Positions 1-10,272 of a DNA stretch of 64,000 bases are shown in pieces. Origin of the DNA: Gilliamella apicola (GTDB lineage: Bacteria > Pseudomonadota > Gammaproteobacteria > Enterobacterales > Orbaceae); contig NZ_QGLP01000004.1 in assembly GCF_003202915.1 (NCBI RefSeq), forward strand, positions 558,001 to 622,000, given 5' to 3'. Both the position numbers and the translations under genes were made by a program. Every line of letters begins with the position of its first letter. Position 1 is the stretch's first letter. The notes under the pieces are model-generated. The model was not told the origin of the DNA. It did not search any database and worked only from the letters and a program-made list of their open reading frames with translations.

Positions 1-737
1 TTTAGTTGCGGTAGATTCAAACTTTTTTCAACTAATTGTTCTTTATCAAATTTTTTATCTTTGGCTAACTCATATGATTTTTTTTGATTTTCGTATTTTA
101 TTTGCGATTCTTTTATTAATGATTCGAGTATTTTTTGATTTTTATAATTTTCATTAAAATGAATAAATCCAGCTATCGTTTCATCTAGATTTCTAAAAAT
201 CCAACGACCTTTATAATTATCTTCACCATAGTTTCTTTTGCGCAAATAATTGTAATAACAATTTTTACTGTACTCTGCTAATTTTTTGGTGAACTCTTCT
301 TGGCATAGTTCGTAATCTTTTGTTATTTTTTCTAAAAATCCTTTTTCCTTTGTAAAAAGATTAAACAATGCGACATATTCAGGATCGCTTTCAAGTTGCA
401 GCACCTTTTGGGTAGTGAGTTCATCTATTTTTGCATGAATATCTTGCAATTCCTGTTGAAATTGAGCTATTACTTTATCTAAATGACTAACTTTGCTAGT
501 TAAGTCACTAGATAATCCTTGTAATTGCTTAATAATATTTTGTATTTGAAAATTATCATTATGGGGTGATTCTTTTAAATAAATGGTGGCAATTTTTTGA
601 TATATACTAGCTTGCTCATTCTTTAAATTTAAAATATCAACAAGGATATCTTGTCTTTTTTGATAAGCTATATCTAACGAGGATTTAATTTTTTCTGCCT
701 CAGCACAAATTTTCTTTTCAATGTTTTTCGGTTGCAT
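1..737 (-). CDS. coiled-coil protein of unknown function, 3' part outside the window
   Basis: The frame is open from the ATG at 735-737 to the left edge of the window, about 245 codons, so the C-terminal end is missing. The visible part is almost wholly charged and helical, rich in Lys, Glu and Gln, with long heptad-like stretches, no signal peptide and no membrane segment. A short aromatic stretch (NCYYNYLRKRNYGEDNYKG, about residues 160-180) breaks the helices. It lies 3 bp after the stop of the next gene upstream and is surely co-transcribed with the two genes behind it. I do not recognise the family. A structural or membrane-associated coiled-coil role is only an inference from composition. 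Confidence 0.75.
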   Translation of the reverse strand, partial: MQPKNIEKKICAEAEKIKSSLDIAYQKRQDILVDILNLKNEQASIYQKIATIYLKESPHNDNFQIQNIIKQLQGLSSDLTSKVSHLDKVIAQFQQELQDIHAKIDELTTQKVLQLESDPEYVALFNLFTKEKGFLEKITKDYELCQEEFTKKLAEYSKNCYYNYLRKRNYGEDNYKGRWIFRNLDETIAGFIHFNENYKNQKILESLIKESQIKYENQKKSYELAKDKKFDKEQLVEKSLNLPQL

Positions 738-740
738 GGT

Positions 741-2111
741 TTACCACTCCAAAATCCGACCTGATTTAACTGATTTTGGACAATTGAATATTAATCTTCC
801 CTGTGGTTTAGTACAAAGTTTATTGTTATCAATATGCCCATCTTTCATTTTATCGGCTTTAACACTGTTATATTGTTCTAAAGTGACTTGTTGACCAAAT
901 GTATCCACCAATTTTGATTCGCCAGTTTCAATACTTTTTACCCATAATGAATCTGGATTGTTGGTTGTTGTCATCGGTCTGACGATTAAGTACCAAGATT
1001 TACCATTAGTATTGTCATGAGTACGCTCAACTCCTGATTTATAATTTGGGTGATCAACAATCGTTAACGTTAAATTGGTTTGAGCAAGTTTTATATAGTA
1101 AGCCATCATTTCTTGATAATGCTCGACATGCTTAAAATTCAAATTTTTTAAATCAGCACTTAAAGCATTTTGCAAGGCAATAACCTCACTCATATCAGAG
1201 TTAGGCACATTTAATGCTTGTAACTGTTTCAAGTCAGATTGAATTTTATTTTCAAGCGTTTCTGCACGCCCAACAGAATTATAAAGTGATTCGATTGATT
1301 CAAGATCAATATCCTGTTGTCCTTGATTAAGCCTATCAAGCGCTTTATCAACTGAAATTTGTAAAATAGGATATATTTTTTTAGCCTGTATAAATTCATC
1401 ACTTTTAATTAAATAAGTGAGTTTTCTATCTTCCTCAAGCAATTCACTTAATTTTGATATTTCTCTGGCAGCTTGAGATGAAATTGTAGTGATTGAGAAA
1501 TCAATTTCTTCTAGTTTATAAAATGTTTCTTGATCATAATTAAAAGTTGGAGATGAATTCTCTGTAGATTCTGAAAAAGGAAGATTAAACTCTTGGTTGA
1601 GTGAATAACTAATTGAGGTTTTTAAATTTTTTACAGGTACCTGTGCATTATAAACCGGCAACTTATCAAGTTCCAAAAATTTTGTGTTTAGGTCAGTTAA
1701 GATTTTTTTTTCAATTAAAATATGGCTATAAGTTTTATCGATTTTGTTGTTGCGTTCAAACATTTTGCTGAATACACTGCAATTTAGCCACAATAGAATA
1801 CATAAGATTACAGCAATAAATGGATAGAATTTTTTTCTTTTTACGTAACAAAAAGCAAAAAAACGGATTAACCAATTATGTTTAGGCGCAACAAATTGTA
1901 ATCTTTGGCTGAACCAAAGATTAATTCCTTTCTCAATGAGTTCGTCGTTAACAATTTGCCCTTTAACTTGATAATAATTCTTTATATTTTCGGCTAATTT
2001 ACTACGCAAAGCGTCATAATTTAGGTGCTCAAGTAACAATTGTTGTTTTTGATAAAGTTCGTCAATGATTGCCATTGCACCTAGTTGTTCACTAAGCTTA
2101 ATATTGGACAT
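741..2111 (-). CDS. membrane-anchored helical protein of unknown function
   Basis: The protein has 456 residues. A basic patch (VKRKK, about residue 90) precedes one clear membrane segment at about residues 95-115. Before it lies a helical N-terminal domain of about 90 residues, and after it a long charged helical region of some 240 residues with several coiled-coil-like stretches. The last 100 residues look like a small globular domain and hold two cysteines. This suggests a single-pass inner-membrane protein with most of its mass outside the cytoplasm. Its ATG overlaps the stop of the upstream gene by one base (TAATG), which indicates translational coupling. I do not recognise the family and assign no function. 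Confidence 0.75.
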   Translation of the reverse strand: MSNIKLSEQLGAMAIIDELYQKQQLLLEHLNYDALRSKLAENIKNYYQVKGQIVNDELIEKGINLWFSQRLQFVAPKHNWLIRFFAFCYVKRKKFYPFIAVILCILLWLNCSVFSKMFERNNKIDKTYSHILIEKKILTDLNTKFLELDKLPVYNAQVPVKNLKTSISYSLNQEFNLPFSESTENSSPTFNYDQETFYKLEEIDFSITTISSQAAREISKLSELLEEDRKLTYLIKSDEFIQAKKIYPILQISVDKALDRLNQGQQDIDLESIESLYNSVGRAETLENKIQSDLKQLQALNVPNSDMSEVIALQNALSADLKNLNFKHVEHYQEMMAYYIKLAQTNLTLTIVDHPNYKSGVERTHDNTNGKSWYLIVRPMTTTNNPDSLWVKSIETGESKLVDTFGQQVTLEQYNSVKADKMKDGHIDNNKLCTKPQGRLIFNCPKSVKSGRILEW

Positions 2112-3262
2112 TAATTATTAACCTTAAAAATAATATTATTAAAGCGTTGTTTGCCATCTTCAACGATACGCTCTATCTCTTTGGCATTATCAATCGATTC
2201 ATTCCGTAGCTCGGCAATTAATTGTTGACTTGATTCTTGATAATTGACAATCGCTTCCACTAAAGCACGTAGAGAATCGGCTTTAATGGTTGAACCATAT
2301 CCAGCACGTAGACTTTCTTCTAATTGCTTATTACCAGCAGATGCAATGCTTTCAATACCTTTATTCATGCCATCTTTCATTGCTTCTAATGTCTTAGTGC
2401 TTTCGCTTAAACCAGTCAAAGAGGTGATTGACGCACTTAATGCTGTAAAGACAATTTCATTGGTAGAAAAAAAGCTAACGCTTTGTTGATAAACTCTTTC
2501 TTTCACGGAAGTTGTTTGTTGTATACGAGCAAAGACGGCTTCGGCTGAATTATAAGAAACGGTTAAATTATTGGCTAAATCCAAAATAATTTGATAACGG
2601 CTGTCTTCTTGTTGCACATTACGTAATGCTTCGTCGCGGATAAGCTCTAAACGTGCTTTTGCCACATGATCATCTTCATTAAAATTATCTACGTCAGCAA
2701 TGGCAGAGGCTAATTTAGCTTTACATTCTTCAAGACGATCTGTTGCTATTTGCACTAATTCCTGAGCAATGATTTGTGCTTGTTTCAATCCAAATCGAAA
2801 ATCTTGATAAGCATTTAAAATAGTATGTTCACGCTCAATTTGATTGCCGGTTTCTTGCGATACTTGTAAATAGGTCTTTTTTATAAGATTAAATCGGTCG
2901 GGAATAGAACCTCGTTGCAGTTTCATCCAACCAATTTTGATTCTTTCAAAAAAATCTAATTTACCATCATCAAGCCAACCTAACATCTTTTCCATATCCG
3001 TTCGGATACTATCAAAATGATTAACAATTTGGGTATAGCGTTGTGAAACTTCAACACCATCAATTTGCTCGCGAACCACTTGGTTGAACGCGCTTTGTTG
3101 TTGTAAAGTTCGAGCTATTGTAATAACTCGATTTTTATCAATCTCAGCAACATTATCCAATAACTTTAAAATCGGTGCATCGGCTTGTGGTTTAATAATA
3201 ATTCCGATTTTATTTAATAATTGAACCGCTCTATCAACGTAAGATATAACCTGACTAGACAT
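2111..3262 (-). CDS. helical protein of unknown function, possibly TelA-like in build
   Basis: This 383-residue soluble protein is predicted to be nearly all helix, with no signal peptide and no membrane segment. It starts the three-gene minus-strand unit and its stop overlaps the next ATG. The layout, a helical core followed by long antiparallel-looking helices and a charged C-terminal helix with a conserved-looking YQESSQQLIAELR stretch, recalls TelA/YaaN 'toxic anion resistance' proteins. That is a resemblance of architecture, not a motif match. The neighbours suggest it works with a membrane-anchored partner and a coiled-coil partner. About 630 bp of gene-poor DNA lies between it and the autotransporter, so its promoter should be just right of 3262. 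Confidence 0.75.
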   Translation of the reverse strand: MSSQVISYVDRAVQLLNKIGIIIKPQADAPILKLLDNVAEIDKNRVITIARTLQQQSAFNQVVREQIDGVEVSQRYTQIVNHFDSIRTDMEKMLGWLDDGKLDFFERIKIGWMKLQRGSIPDRFNLIKKTYLQVSQETGNQIEREHTILNAYQDFRFGLKQAQIIAQELVQIATDRLEECKAKLASAIADVDNFNEDDHVAKARLELIRDEALRNVQQEDSRYQIILDLANNLTVSYNSAEAVFARIQQTTSVKERVYQQSVSFFSTNEIVFTALSASITSLTGLSESTKTLEAMKDGMNKGIESIASAGNKQLEESLRAGYGSTIKADSLRALVEAIVNYQESSQQLIAELRNESIDNAKEIERIVEDGKQRFNNIIFKVNN

Positions 3263-3377
3263 TTCTAAATCCTTTATAATTTTATTTATCGCATCTGCGA
3301 ATTTATTGAATTATATCTTAATATATTCTTTACAACAATTTATCTAAATTGTCTTTTTTTACTATTTATTTTATAAC

Positions 3378-3572
3378 CTCGTAGAAGATGTTGTGAATTA
3401 TGGGCAACATCATGAAGATTTTATCTGTGCAATGTGGAAAGGTAATCTAGCAATTGGTCCTCAACGGTAAATATTGGTTAAAGTCGTTGATTTACAATCT
3501 AAGTTTATTTATAGAGCAATACCTATGGATCTTGCAAAAAAACTATCGATAAACCATACGTATAAAAAATAG
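3378..3572 (+). pseudogene. possible decayed ORF in the 3263-3937 gap
   Basis: One plus-strand frame reads for about 65 codons with protein-like composition (for example VNYGQHHEDFICAMWKGN) and continues in the same frame after a single internal stop at 3468-3470, ending at a TAG at 3570-3572. There is no good start codon or ribosome binding site. It may be the remnant of a lost gene, but the family is not recognisable and chance is possible. The rest of the gap (3263-3377 and 3573-3937) is AT-rich; I see only the autotransporter's ribosome binding site there. Confidence 0.25.
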
Positions 3573-3937
3573 TATAACTATATAAGCAAATTTGGATTTT
3601 TTAATTCGCATCGACATATTTTGTTCTTTTGATTGCTAAGATATCTACTATGTGGTAAAAAGAGAGAACTAATATTGTTTTTTTATATGTAAATTTAAAC
3701 TCATCAACAACATATCTTTTTTCTGCTTTAAATTATTTTTCAATTTAATCACGTTGTTATAAATTGAATCTTATAGCTATTTAAGATTCCTGACAGTTCC
3801 ACAATTAGTAATGATTTTTCTAACCTTTAATTCCCAAATGGACTAGGACTTATTAGTACTGTGTATTAATTCTTTATCTAATTTTTCCAATGAAGATGTT
3901 GTTTGACCAGCATAGATTTATTTCGGGAGAGAAAATA

Positions 3938-6900
3938 ATGAATAAAGTATATAAGTTAGTTTGGAGTGTACGACGTCAAGCCTATATAGTGACATCAGAA
4001 AAATCGCAATCTAAAGGTAAATTATTCTTTATTAATTTATTATCAGTTGCCGGTTTATCATTAGCAATGATCCCTTTCAGTTATGCCCAATGTGATAGTT
4101 CATCGCTCAACAAATATTGTGGGAAAAATATTATTAATCAATACCCGAATAAAAATTCTGTTGGCAAACAATCACCAACTTTTATAAGTCAATTTTTGGC
4201 AATGACTAACTTTAGCAATTCTGTCGATTTACCTATATCTAACCATGTTGAGTCCAATGACGATGGTTATAACTATATGAGTGGTAATGATATCAATGAT
4301 ATCAATTTAAATCAGTCTGATGGAGAGGTCATTGGTGGTAAAAATGGAATCAATCTTGGCCATAATGGTTCTGGCTCTACAACGATTAATATTTCGGGTG
4401 ATGTCACGGGTAAGCAAAATGATGGTTTACATGTGGTAAACTCAAATAACACTCATGATTTGAATATCATGGAACTTATTGATGCTAGTATCCATGGAAA
4501 ATCAAATGGAATTAATGCGGTTAATTATGGTCATGGTACCACAACGATATCGACCATTGGCTCTGTGGTTGGTGATGATCTTGATGGTATTTTGGCTGTG
4601 AATGATGGAGATACTCAGGGATTGAATATAATTCAATCATCGGGTGATATTCATGGCAAAAAAAATGGTATTAATGCTGATAATAAAGGAAAAGGCAAAT
4701 TAAATATTGAAACTAATGACAATGTCATTGGTGATGAGAAAGAAGGGATTAATGCAGCTAATGAACAAAATGCAGGCGATTTAACTATTTCGCAAGATCG
4801 TGGTTTAATTTCGGGCGAACTTAATGGAATCAAAGCAAATAATTTTGGTAATGGTTCAACTACTATCACGGTAGCCGGAAAAGTTGTCGGTAAACAAAAT
4901 GACGGTCTTTTTGCCAATAACAATTCCAACACTCATGATTTAACCATCAGTCAGAAATCAGGTGAGATCAATGGTTTGGCAAACGGCATTAATGCTGTTA
5001 ATAGTGGTAATGGTTCAACGATAGTCACAACGTCCGGTAAGATAGTGGCTAATCAAAGTACAGGGGTATCTATTACTAATTTTGCGAATACTCACAAATT
5101 AACCTTTAATCAGGTAGCAGGTTCCATTATAGGAAAAGGATCTGGTGTTGGTATTATTAATAATGGCAATGAAACAACGTCTATTTCTATTATGGGTGAT
5201 ATTGAAGGCCAACATCAAGAAGGTATGTCTGTATTTAGTGGGGTAAACACGACTGGTTTAAAGGTTGAACAGTCGAATGGTAATATCAAAGGGTTAAGTT
5301 ATGGCATGATTCTAACTAATCAAGGTAATGGTTCAAGCGAAATTAACACTAATGGTACAGTGACAGGTTCTGGGGATGATGGGCTTCGTATAATCAATGG
5401 AACTAATACTCGTGATCTCATTATCAATCAAAATGGTGGCGCGATTTATGGTCAAAACACTGGTATCAATATTACCCATAGAGGTACTGGTTCTTCTAAT
5501 GTAACTATCAAAGGTAATGTTACTGGCAATAATAATTCTGGCATTATAGCTGCTACTGACACTAATACCAAGGATATTACTATTTTTCAAGCATCAGGTG
5601 AAATTCATGGTACTACAGATGGTATTAATGTTAACCATAATGGAACAGGTTCAACAATTATCTCTACCACAGGCAGAGTGATTAGTGAAAATGGCAATGG
5701 TATCAAAGCCACGATTCAAACAAATACCCAAAATATTACAGCTAAACAAGAATCAGGGCGTATCCAAGGTGGTCTAAATGGAATTTCTCTAACAAATTAT
5801 GGCACAGGGTCAACCACTGTTGATACCACTGGTGAAGTTATTGGTGTTCAGCATTATGGTATCTATATTAAAAACGATAGACACAGCCAAGAAGCAAGTG
5901 TCACTCAGTCTGGAGGAAGTATTCAAGGTAAATTAGACGGAATAAATATTGATAATAATGGAGTTAATACCACGACAATAACAGCAGATGGCGACATTAT
6001 AGGCACTCAAAATAATGGTATTTTAGTAGTTAATAGTGAAAATACTCAAGGTATAACGGTTTCTCAGAACAGTGGCAATATTAAAGGTAACGCTTATGGG
6101 ATTATTTTGTTTAATAGTGGTAAAAGTACTACGTCGGTAAGTGTTTCTGGTAACGTTATCGGCTCACAGAATGATGGAATAACTGTAGTAAATTATGAAA
6201 ATACAAATGATATTAAAATTGATCAATTAGCTGGTAATATTCAAGGTAAGGAAAATGGAATAAATATAATCAGTACAGGTCAAGGTGCAACGAATATCAC
6301 TACAAAAAGTAAAATAGTCGCTGAGGAGAAAGATGGGATTACCGCGGCAATTAGAGGCAATAGTAAGGAGATTAATATTATTCAAGCAGGAGGTGAAATC
6401 AATGCCAATAATTATGGATTCAATATATCTAATGATGGGCAACGTTCAACACTGATCAGTTTAGCGGGTAAAGTCGTAAGTAATAATGACAGTGTTTGGG
6501 TGAATAATGGCTCATATAGTTCTGATTTAATTATCGATCAAACTGAAGATAGTGAGATTATTGGGCAAACTAGTGGTTTTAATCTTACTAATAGTGGCCA
6601 AGGTGTAACTACTATTAACATTGCGGGTAAAGTTACGAGCAGAAATTTAGATGCCGTTATGGCGGGTAATGAGTTTAACACTAATGAGTTAATATTTAAG
6701 CAAACCACTAATAGTGTTATTCAAGGTGGAAATAATGGTGTAAATTTGGTAAATCGAGGTCAGCGCTCGACCGAGATTTTTATTGATGGCGATGTCTCTG
6801 GTATAGGTGGTTCTGGAATTGTTGCCGCTAATTATGGTAGCGCACAGGATCTATTATTGCAACAAACAAATGGGGTTATTAGTGGCTTTGATAAGGGGAT

Positions 6901-8878
6901 TTCTGTATTCAATAATGCTAGTGGTAACACCAAAATTGATATATCAAGTAAAGTAATCGCCAACAATAGTACATCCGGAATAGCCATAAATAGCAATGGT
7001 CGAGAAGGGATTAAAACCTATATAAATCTGAATCAAGGTGCAGATGTTTCATCGGCTAGCGGTATTGCGATTAAAAATGATAAAACAGATTCTATAGTCT
7101 CTTTAAATGATGGTGCAAAAATCAGTGGTAAAATTGTACTTGGAACTGGTAATGATACTTTGTTTATTAATGAAGGTGCAGATATATCGCAACTGATTAT
7201 GGTTGATGGCGGTAATAAATTTACTCGTGTTGCTGGCTCTTCAGATAATGATACGCTAAACTTAAATACGCATCTTATTGGATCATCCTCCTCTGATGGT
7301 TCGCTAAATAATGTGGCTATTTTGGGGTGGGAAAATATTAATTTGAGCGGTAGCGGTAAACTAACGTTAACGGGTAATTTAAATACTGATAATTTGACGC
7401 TTTATTCTGGTGCAATAGTTGAACTGCAATCAGGTTTGCACCAATCTATAATTACAGGTAACGTCAATAATGGAGGCTCAATTAATCTTAATAACGCTTT
7501 TGCAGGTGACCGTTTAACTGTTACAGGCGATTATATAGGCAATGGTGGTAAATTAATTTTTGATACTGTTCTTCAAGATAGTGATAGTGATACCGATCGC
7601 TTATTGGTAAATGGTAATGTTTCAGGCAACACATTAATACAAATCAATGATATTAATGGTTTAGGTGCTGATACAGGTAATACGAATGGTATTGAATTAA
7701 TCCATGTTGGTGGTACCAGTAGTAATGATGCATTTAGAATGCAAACAGAACATTTAGATGTCGGTGCTTATGAATATTATTTACATAAAGGTGATATTAA
7801 TAACCAAAATAATAACTGGTATTTACGTTCTTACTTGCCTCATAACCCGACGAATCCAACCAATCCGACTAATCCGACAGATCCAACCAATCCAACTATT
7901 GACCCAGAACCGGGCAAACCCGTATTCCAGATAACTTATCGTAAAGAGGTTCCGTTGTTTGGTGCTGTTGCAGCACAGCTTCGCCTTGCGGATAATATTA
8001 TGCAGAGTAATTTGCACCAACGCATCGGTAATGTGGCATTGTTGAATTCACCAATAAGTTGGGGACGAATTATAACCAAGCGAGTGAATTTAAAACAAAA
8101 TGGCATCGCTAATGCGCATAGCAAAGGAAACTATAGCGGTTTCCAATTAGGCAGTGATATTTGGCAGAATGATGATTGGCGAATTGGGGCCTATTTCGGT
8201 TATTTAAATGGTGATTTGAGTGTTGATGGTTTCGCTAGTGGTAAATATAAACGAGTAGGTAATAATGAGATAAATTCTTACTTTTTAGCTGCATATAGTA
8301 CCTATATGCAGGATGATGGTAGTTATTTTGATATGGTTTTACAAGGAGTTCGTCATCGGGTTGATCTCAATCCAAATGGAAATAAAAATAGTAAACAAAA
8401 AGCTAAAGGTTTGAGCGCATCGATTGAAACTGGCAAACCTTTTGTTTTAATGGAGAGCAATTGGAAACTAGAGCCTCAAGCACAAATAATCCACCAATGG
8501 CTTGATTTAAAAGATAGTCATATCAGTGGTAAAACCACAGTAAAACATAGTGATAATAATAGTTGGTTATTCCGTTTTGGTGCAAGGTTAGAAGGTAATT
8601 ATAAAACTGAAGATACTTTATTGCGCCCTTACGCACGAGTAAACCTTTTCTATTCTCCAAATGGTGCGGATCATGTTAAATTTGATTGTAAAAATGCTAG
8701 TAGCGAATTTAATAATGGGGGTAAATCTTTAAGTTCGGAATTAGCAATTGGTGGTAGTTATGAAATCAATAATCAAATCAATGTATATAGCGAAATAGGG
8801 CATACCTGGACTCATGGTGGTGATGCCAGAGTGAAAGCTCCTGTTAGTGCTTCTGTCGGCATACGAGCTAAATGGTAA
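3938..8878 (+). CDS. large repeat-containing autotransporter (type Va) adhesin
   Basis: A secreted surface protein of about 1646 residues. I start it at the ATG at 3938, which has GGGAGA seven bases upstream. It then opens with the ESPR signature of long type V signal peptides (MNKVYKLVWSVRRQAYIV), followed by a hydrophobic core and a cleavage-like SYAQ. An earlier ATG at 3890 would add 16 residues and lacks a site. The passenger holds 17 recognisable copies of a roughly 53-residue unit rich in G, N, T and I (about residues 120-1025), typical of a right-handed beta-helix. Next come a non-repeat beta-rich segment, a PTNP proline linker, and a C-terminal beta-barrel translocator of about 290 residues that ends in an aromatic residue (Trp). 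Its role is inferred to be adhesion or biofilm. It stands alone and is followed by a terminator. Confidence 0.93.
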   Translation: MNKVYKLVWSVRRQAYIVTSEKSQSKGKLFFINLLSVAGLSLAMIPFSYAQCDSSSLNKYCGKNIINQYPNKNSVGKQSPTFISQFLAMTNFSNSVDLPISNHVESNDDGYNYMSGNDINDINLNQSDGEVIGGKNGINLGHNGSGSTTINISGDVTGKQNDGLHVVNSNNTHDLNIMELIDASIHGKSNGINAVNYGHGTTTISTIGSVVGDDLDGILAVNDGDTQGLNIIQSSGDIHGKKNGINADNKGKGKLNIETNDNVIGDEKEGINAANEQNAGDLTISQDRGLISGELNGIKANNFGNGSTTITVAGKVVGKQNDGLFANNNSNTHDLTISQKSGEINGLANGINAVNSGNGSTIVTTSGKIVANQSTGVSITNFANTHKLTFNQVAGSIIGKGSGVGIINNGNETTSISIMGDIEGQHQEGMSVFSGVNTTGLKVEQSNGNIKGLSYGMILTNQGNGSSEINTNGTVTGSGDDGLRIINGTNTRDLIINQNGGAIYGQNTGINITHRGTGSSNVTIKGNVTGNNNSGIIAATDTNTKDITIFQASGEIHGTTDGINVNHNGTGSTIISTTGRVISENGNGIKATIQTNTQNITAKQESGRIQGGLNGISLTNYGTGSTTVDTTGEVIGVQHYGIYIKNDRHSQEASVTQSGGSIQGKLDGINIDNNGVNTTTITADGDIIGTQNNGILVVNSENTQGITVSQNSGNIKGNAYGIILFNSGKSTTSVSVSGNVIGSQNDGITVVNYENTNDIKIDQLAGNIQGKENGINIISTGQGATNITTKSKIVAEEKDGITAAIRGNSKEINIIQAGGEINANNYGFNISNDGQRSTLISLAGKVVSNNDSVWVNNGSYSSDLIIDQTEDSEIIGQTSGFNLTNSGQGVTTINIAGKVTSRNLDAVMAGNEFNTNELIFKQTTNSVIQGGNNGVNLVNRGQRSTEIFIDGDVSGIGGSGIVAANYGSAQDLLLQQTNGVISGFDKGISVFNNASGNTKIDISSKVIANNSTSGIAINSNGREGIKTYINLNQGADVSSASGIAIKNDKTDSIVSLNDGAKISGKIVLGTGNDTLFINEGADISQLIMVDGGNKFTRVAGSSDNDTLNLNTHLIGSSSSDGSLNNVAILGWENINLSGSGKLTLTGNLNTDNLTLYSGAIVELQSGLHQSIITGNVNNGGSINLNNAFAGDRLTVTGDYIGNGGKLIFDTVLQDSDSDTDRLLVNGNVSGNTLIQINDINGLGADTGNTNGIELIHVGGTSSNDAFRMQTEHLDVGAYEYYLHKGDINNQNNNWYLRSYLPHNPTNPTNPTNPTDPTNPTIDPEPGKPVFQITYRKEVPLFGAVAAQLRLADNIMQSNLHQRIGNVALLNSPISWGRIITKRVNLKQNGIANAHSKGNYSGFQLGSDIWQNDDWRIGAYFGYLNGDLSVDGFASGKYKRVGNNEINSYFLAAYSTYMQDDGSYFDMVLQGVRHRVDLNPNGNKNSKQKAKGLSASIETGKPFVLMESNWKLEPQAQIIHQWLDLKDSHISGKTTVKHSDNNSWLFRFGARLEGNYKTEDTLLRPYARVNLFYSPNGADHVKFDCKNASSEFNNGGKSLSSELAIGGSYEINNQINVYSEIGHTWTHGGDARVKAPVSASVGIRAKW
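4298..7010 (+). repeat. 17 tandem passenger repeats of about 160 bp
   Basis: In-frame tandem units of about 53 codons. Each reads roughly [DE]-L-x-I-x-Q-x-x-G-x-I-x-G, then a G-I-N strand, then G-S-T-T-I, then G-x-V-x-G and D-G-I before the next unit. Seventeen units are recognisable, followed by a worn eighteenth around 7015-7080. The DNA copies have diverged, so this is an old protein repeat rather than a recent DNA amplification. Confidence 0.85.
7844..7900 (+). repeat. PTNP proline-rich linker repeat
   Basis: A run of nine-base units coding for N-P-T repeats (one copy reads D-P-T) sits between the passenger and the beta-barrel. Its length is a multiple of three per unit, so copy-number change would alter the linker without breaking the frame. 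Confidence 0.7.
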
Positions 8879-8904
8879 ATGTAAAAAAATCTCAATAAAT
8901 TTGC

Positions 8905-8939
8905 AAAGCCGATATTGTATGCTAACTATCGGCTTTTTC
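8905..8939 (+). terminator. rho-independent terminator after the autotransporter
   Basis: Perfect 10-bp stem (AAAGCCGATA / TATCGGCTTT) with a 12-base loop, followed by T residues, 26 bases after the autotransporter stop. It lies between that gene and the convergent reductase gene. Confidence 0.88.
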
Positions 8940-8972
8940 TAGTTTTTTCTACATATAGTAACAATTTTAAAA

Positions 8973-9857
<885 letters not shown>

Positions 9858-9961
9858 CTAGTGTTATTATCTGGTTTAGGATTAATTATTAATCATTTTA
9901 TTTAGTAAAGACAAGACAAATTCATTTTGGTCAAAATAGTTTTGTTACCTAATCAGCTTAA

Positions 9962-9980
9962 AAACCATTAGTAATGGTTT
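9962..9980. promoter_or_regulatory. perfect 19-bp palindrome upstream of the reductase
   Basis: AAACCATTA-G-TAATGGTTT, with nine-base arms and a one-base centre, the size and symmetry of a dimeric repressor site. It lies about 140 bp upstream of the reductase start, in a 450-bp gap (9825-10272) in which I see no gene. The regulator is unknown. Confidence 0.4.
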
Positions 9981-10272
9981 ATTAATTATTTTTTAACTAT
10001 TGGTTCAGATAAATCTTCGATAAATTATCTACGATTATCGGCAATCTAGCTAACTTTTTTAAAAATCCCTCAGGAAATTATCTATTTACTAAATTAGCTG
10101 TGATGAGGAGTGGTAATAAGTAATTTAATTCATATTTCCTTGTGGATGAGTTTAATCTTTTTAATCATAGTGATACTTAAACTTAGCATTCTGATATTTT
10201 TCGATTTTGTATCTGTTTTATATTCCATTATGATTGAAGATTTGTTTCACATTAAAAATTATTCTTATGTGT

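Noticed and set aside
4298-7010. Regularly spaced repeats that could suggest a CRISPR array
   Set aside because: The units are in-frame protein repeats of about 160 bp with diverged DNA; there are no constant repeats with unique spacers and no cas genes.
4651-8124. Several minus-strand ORFs inside the autotransporter gene
   Set aside because: They are shadows of the repeat region, with no start sites or protein-like features.
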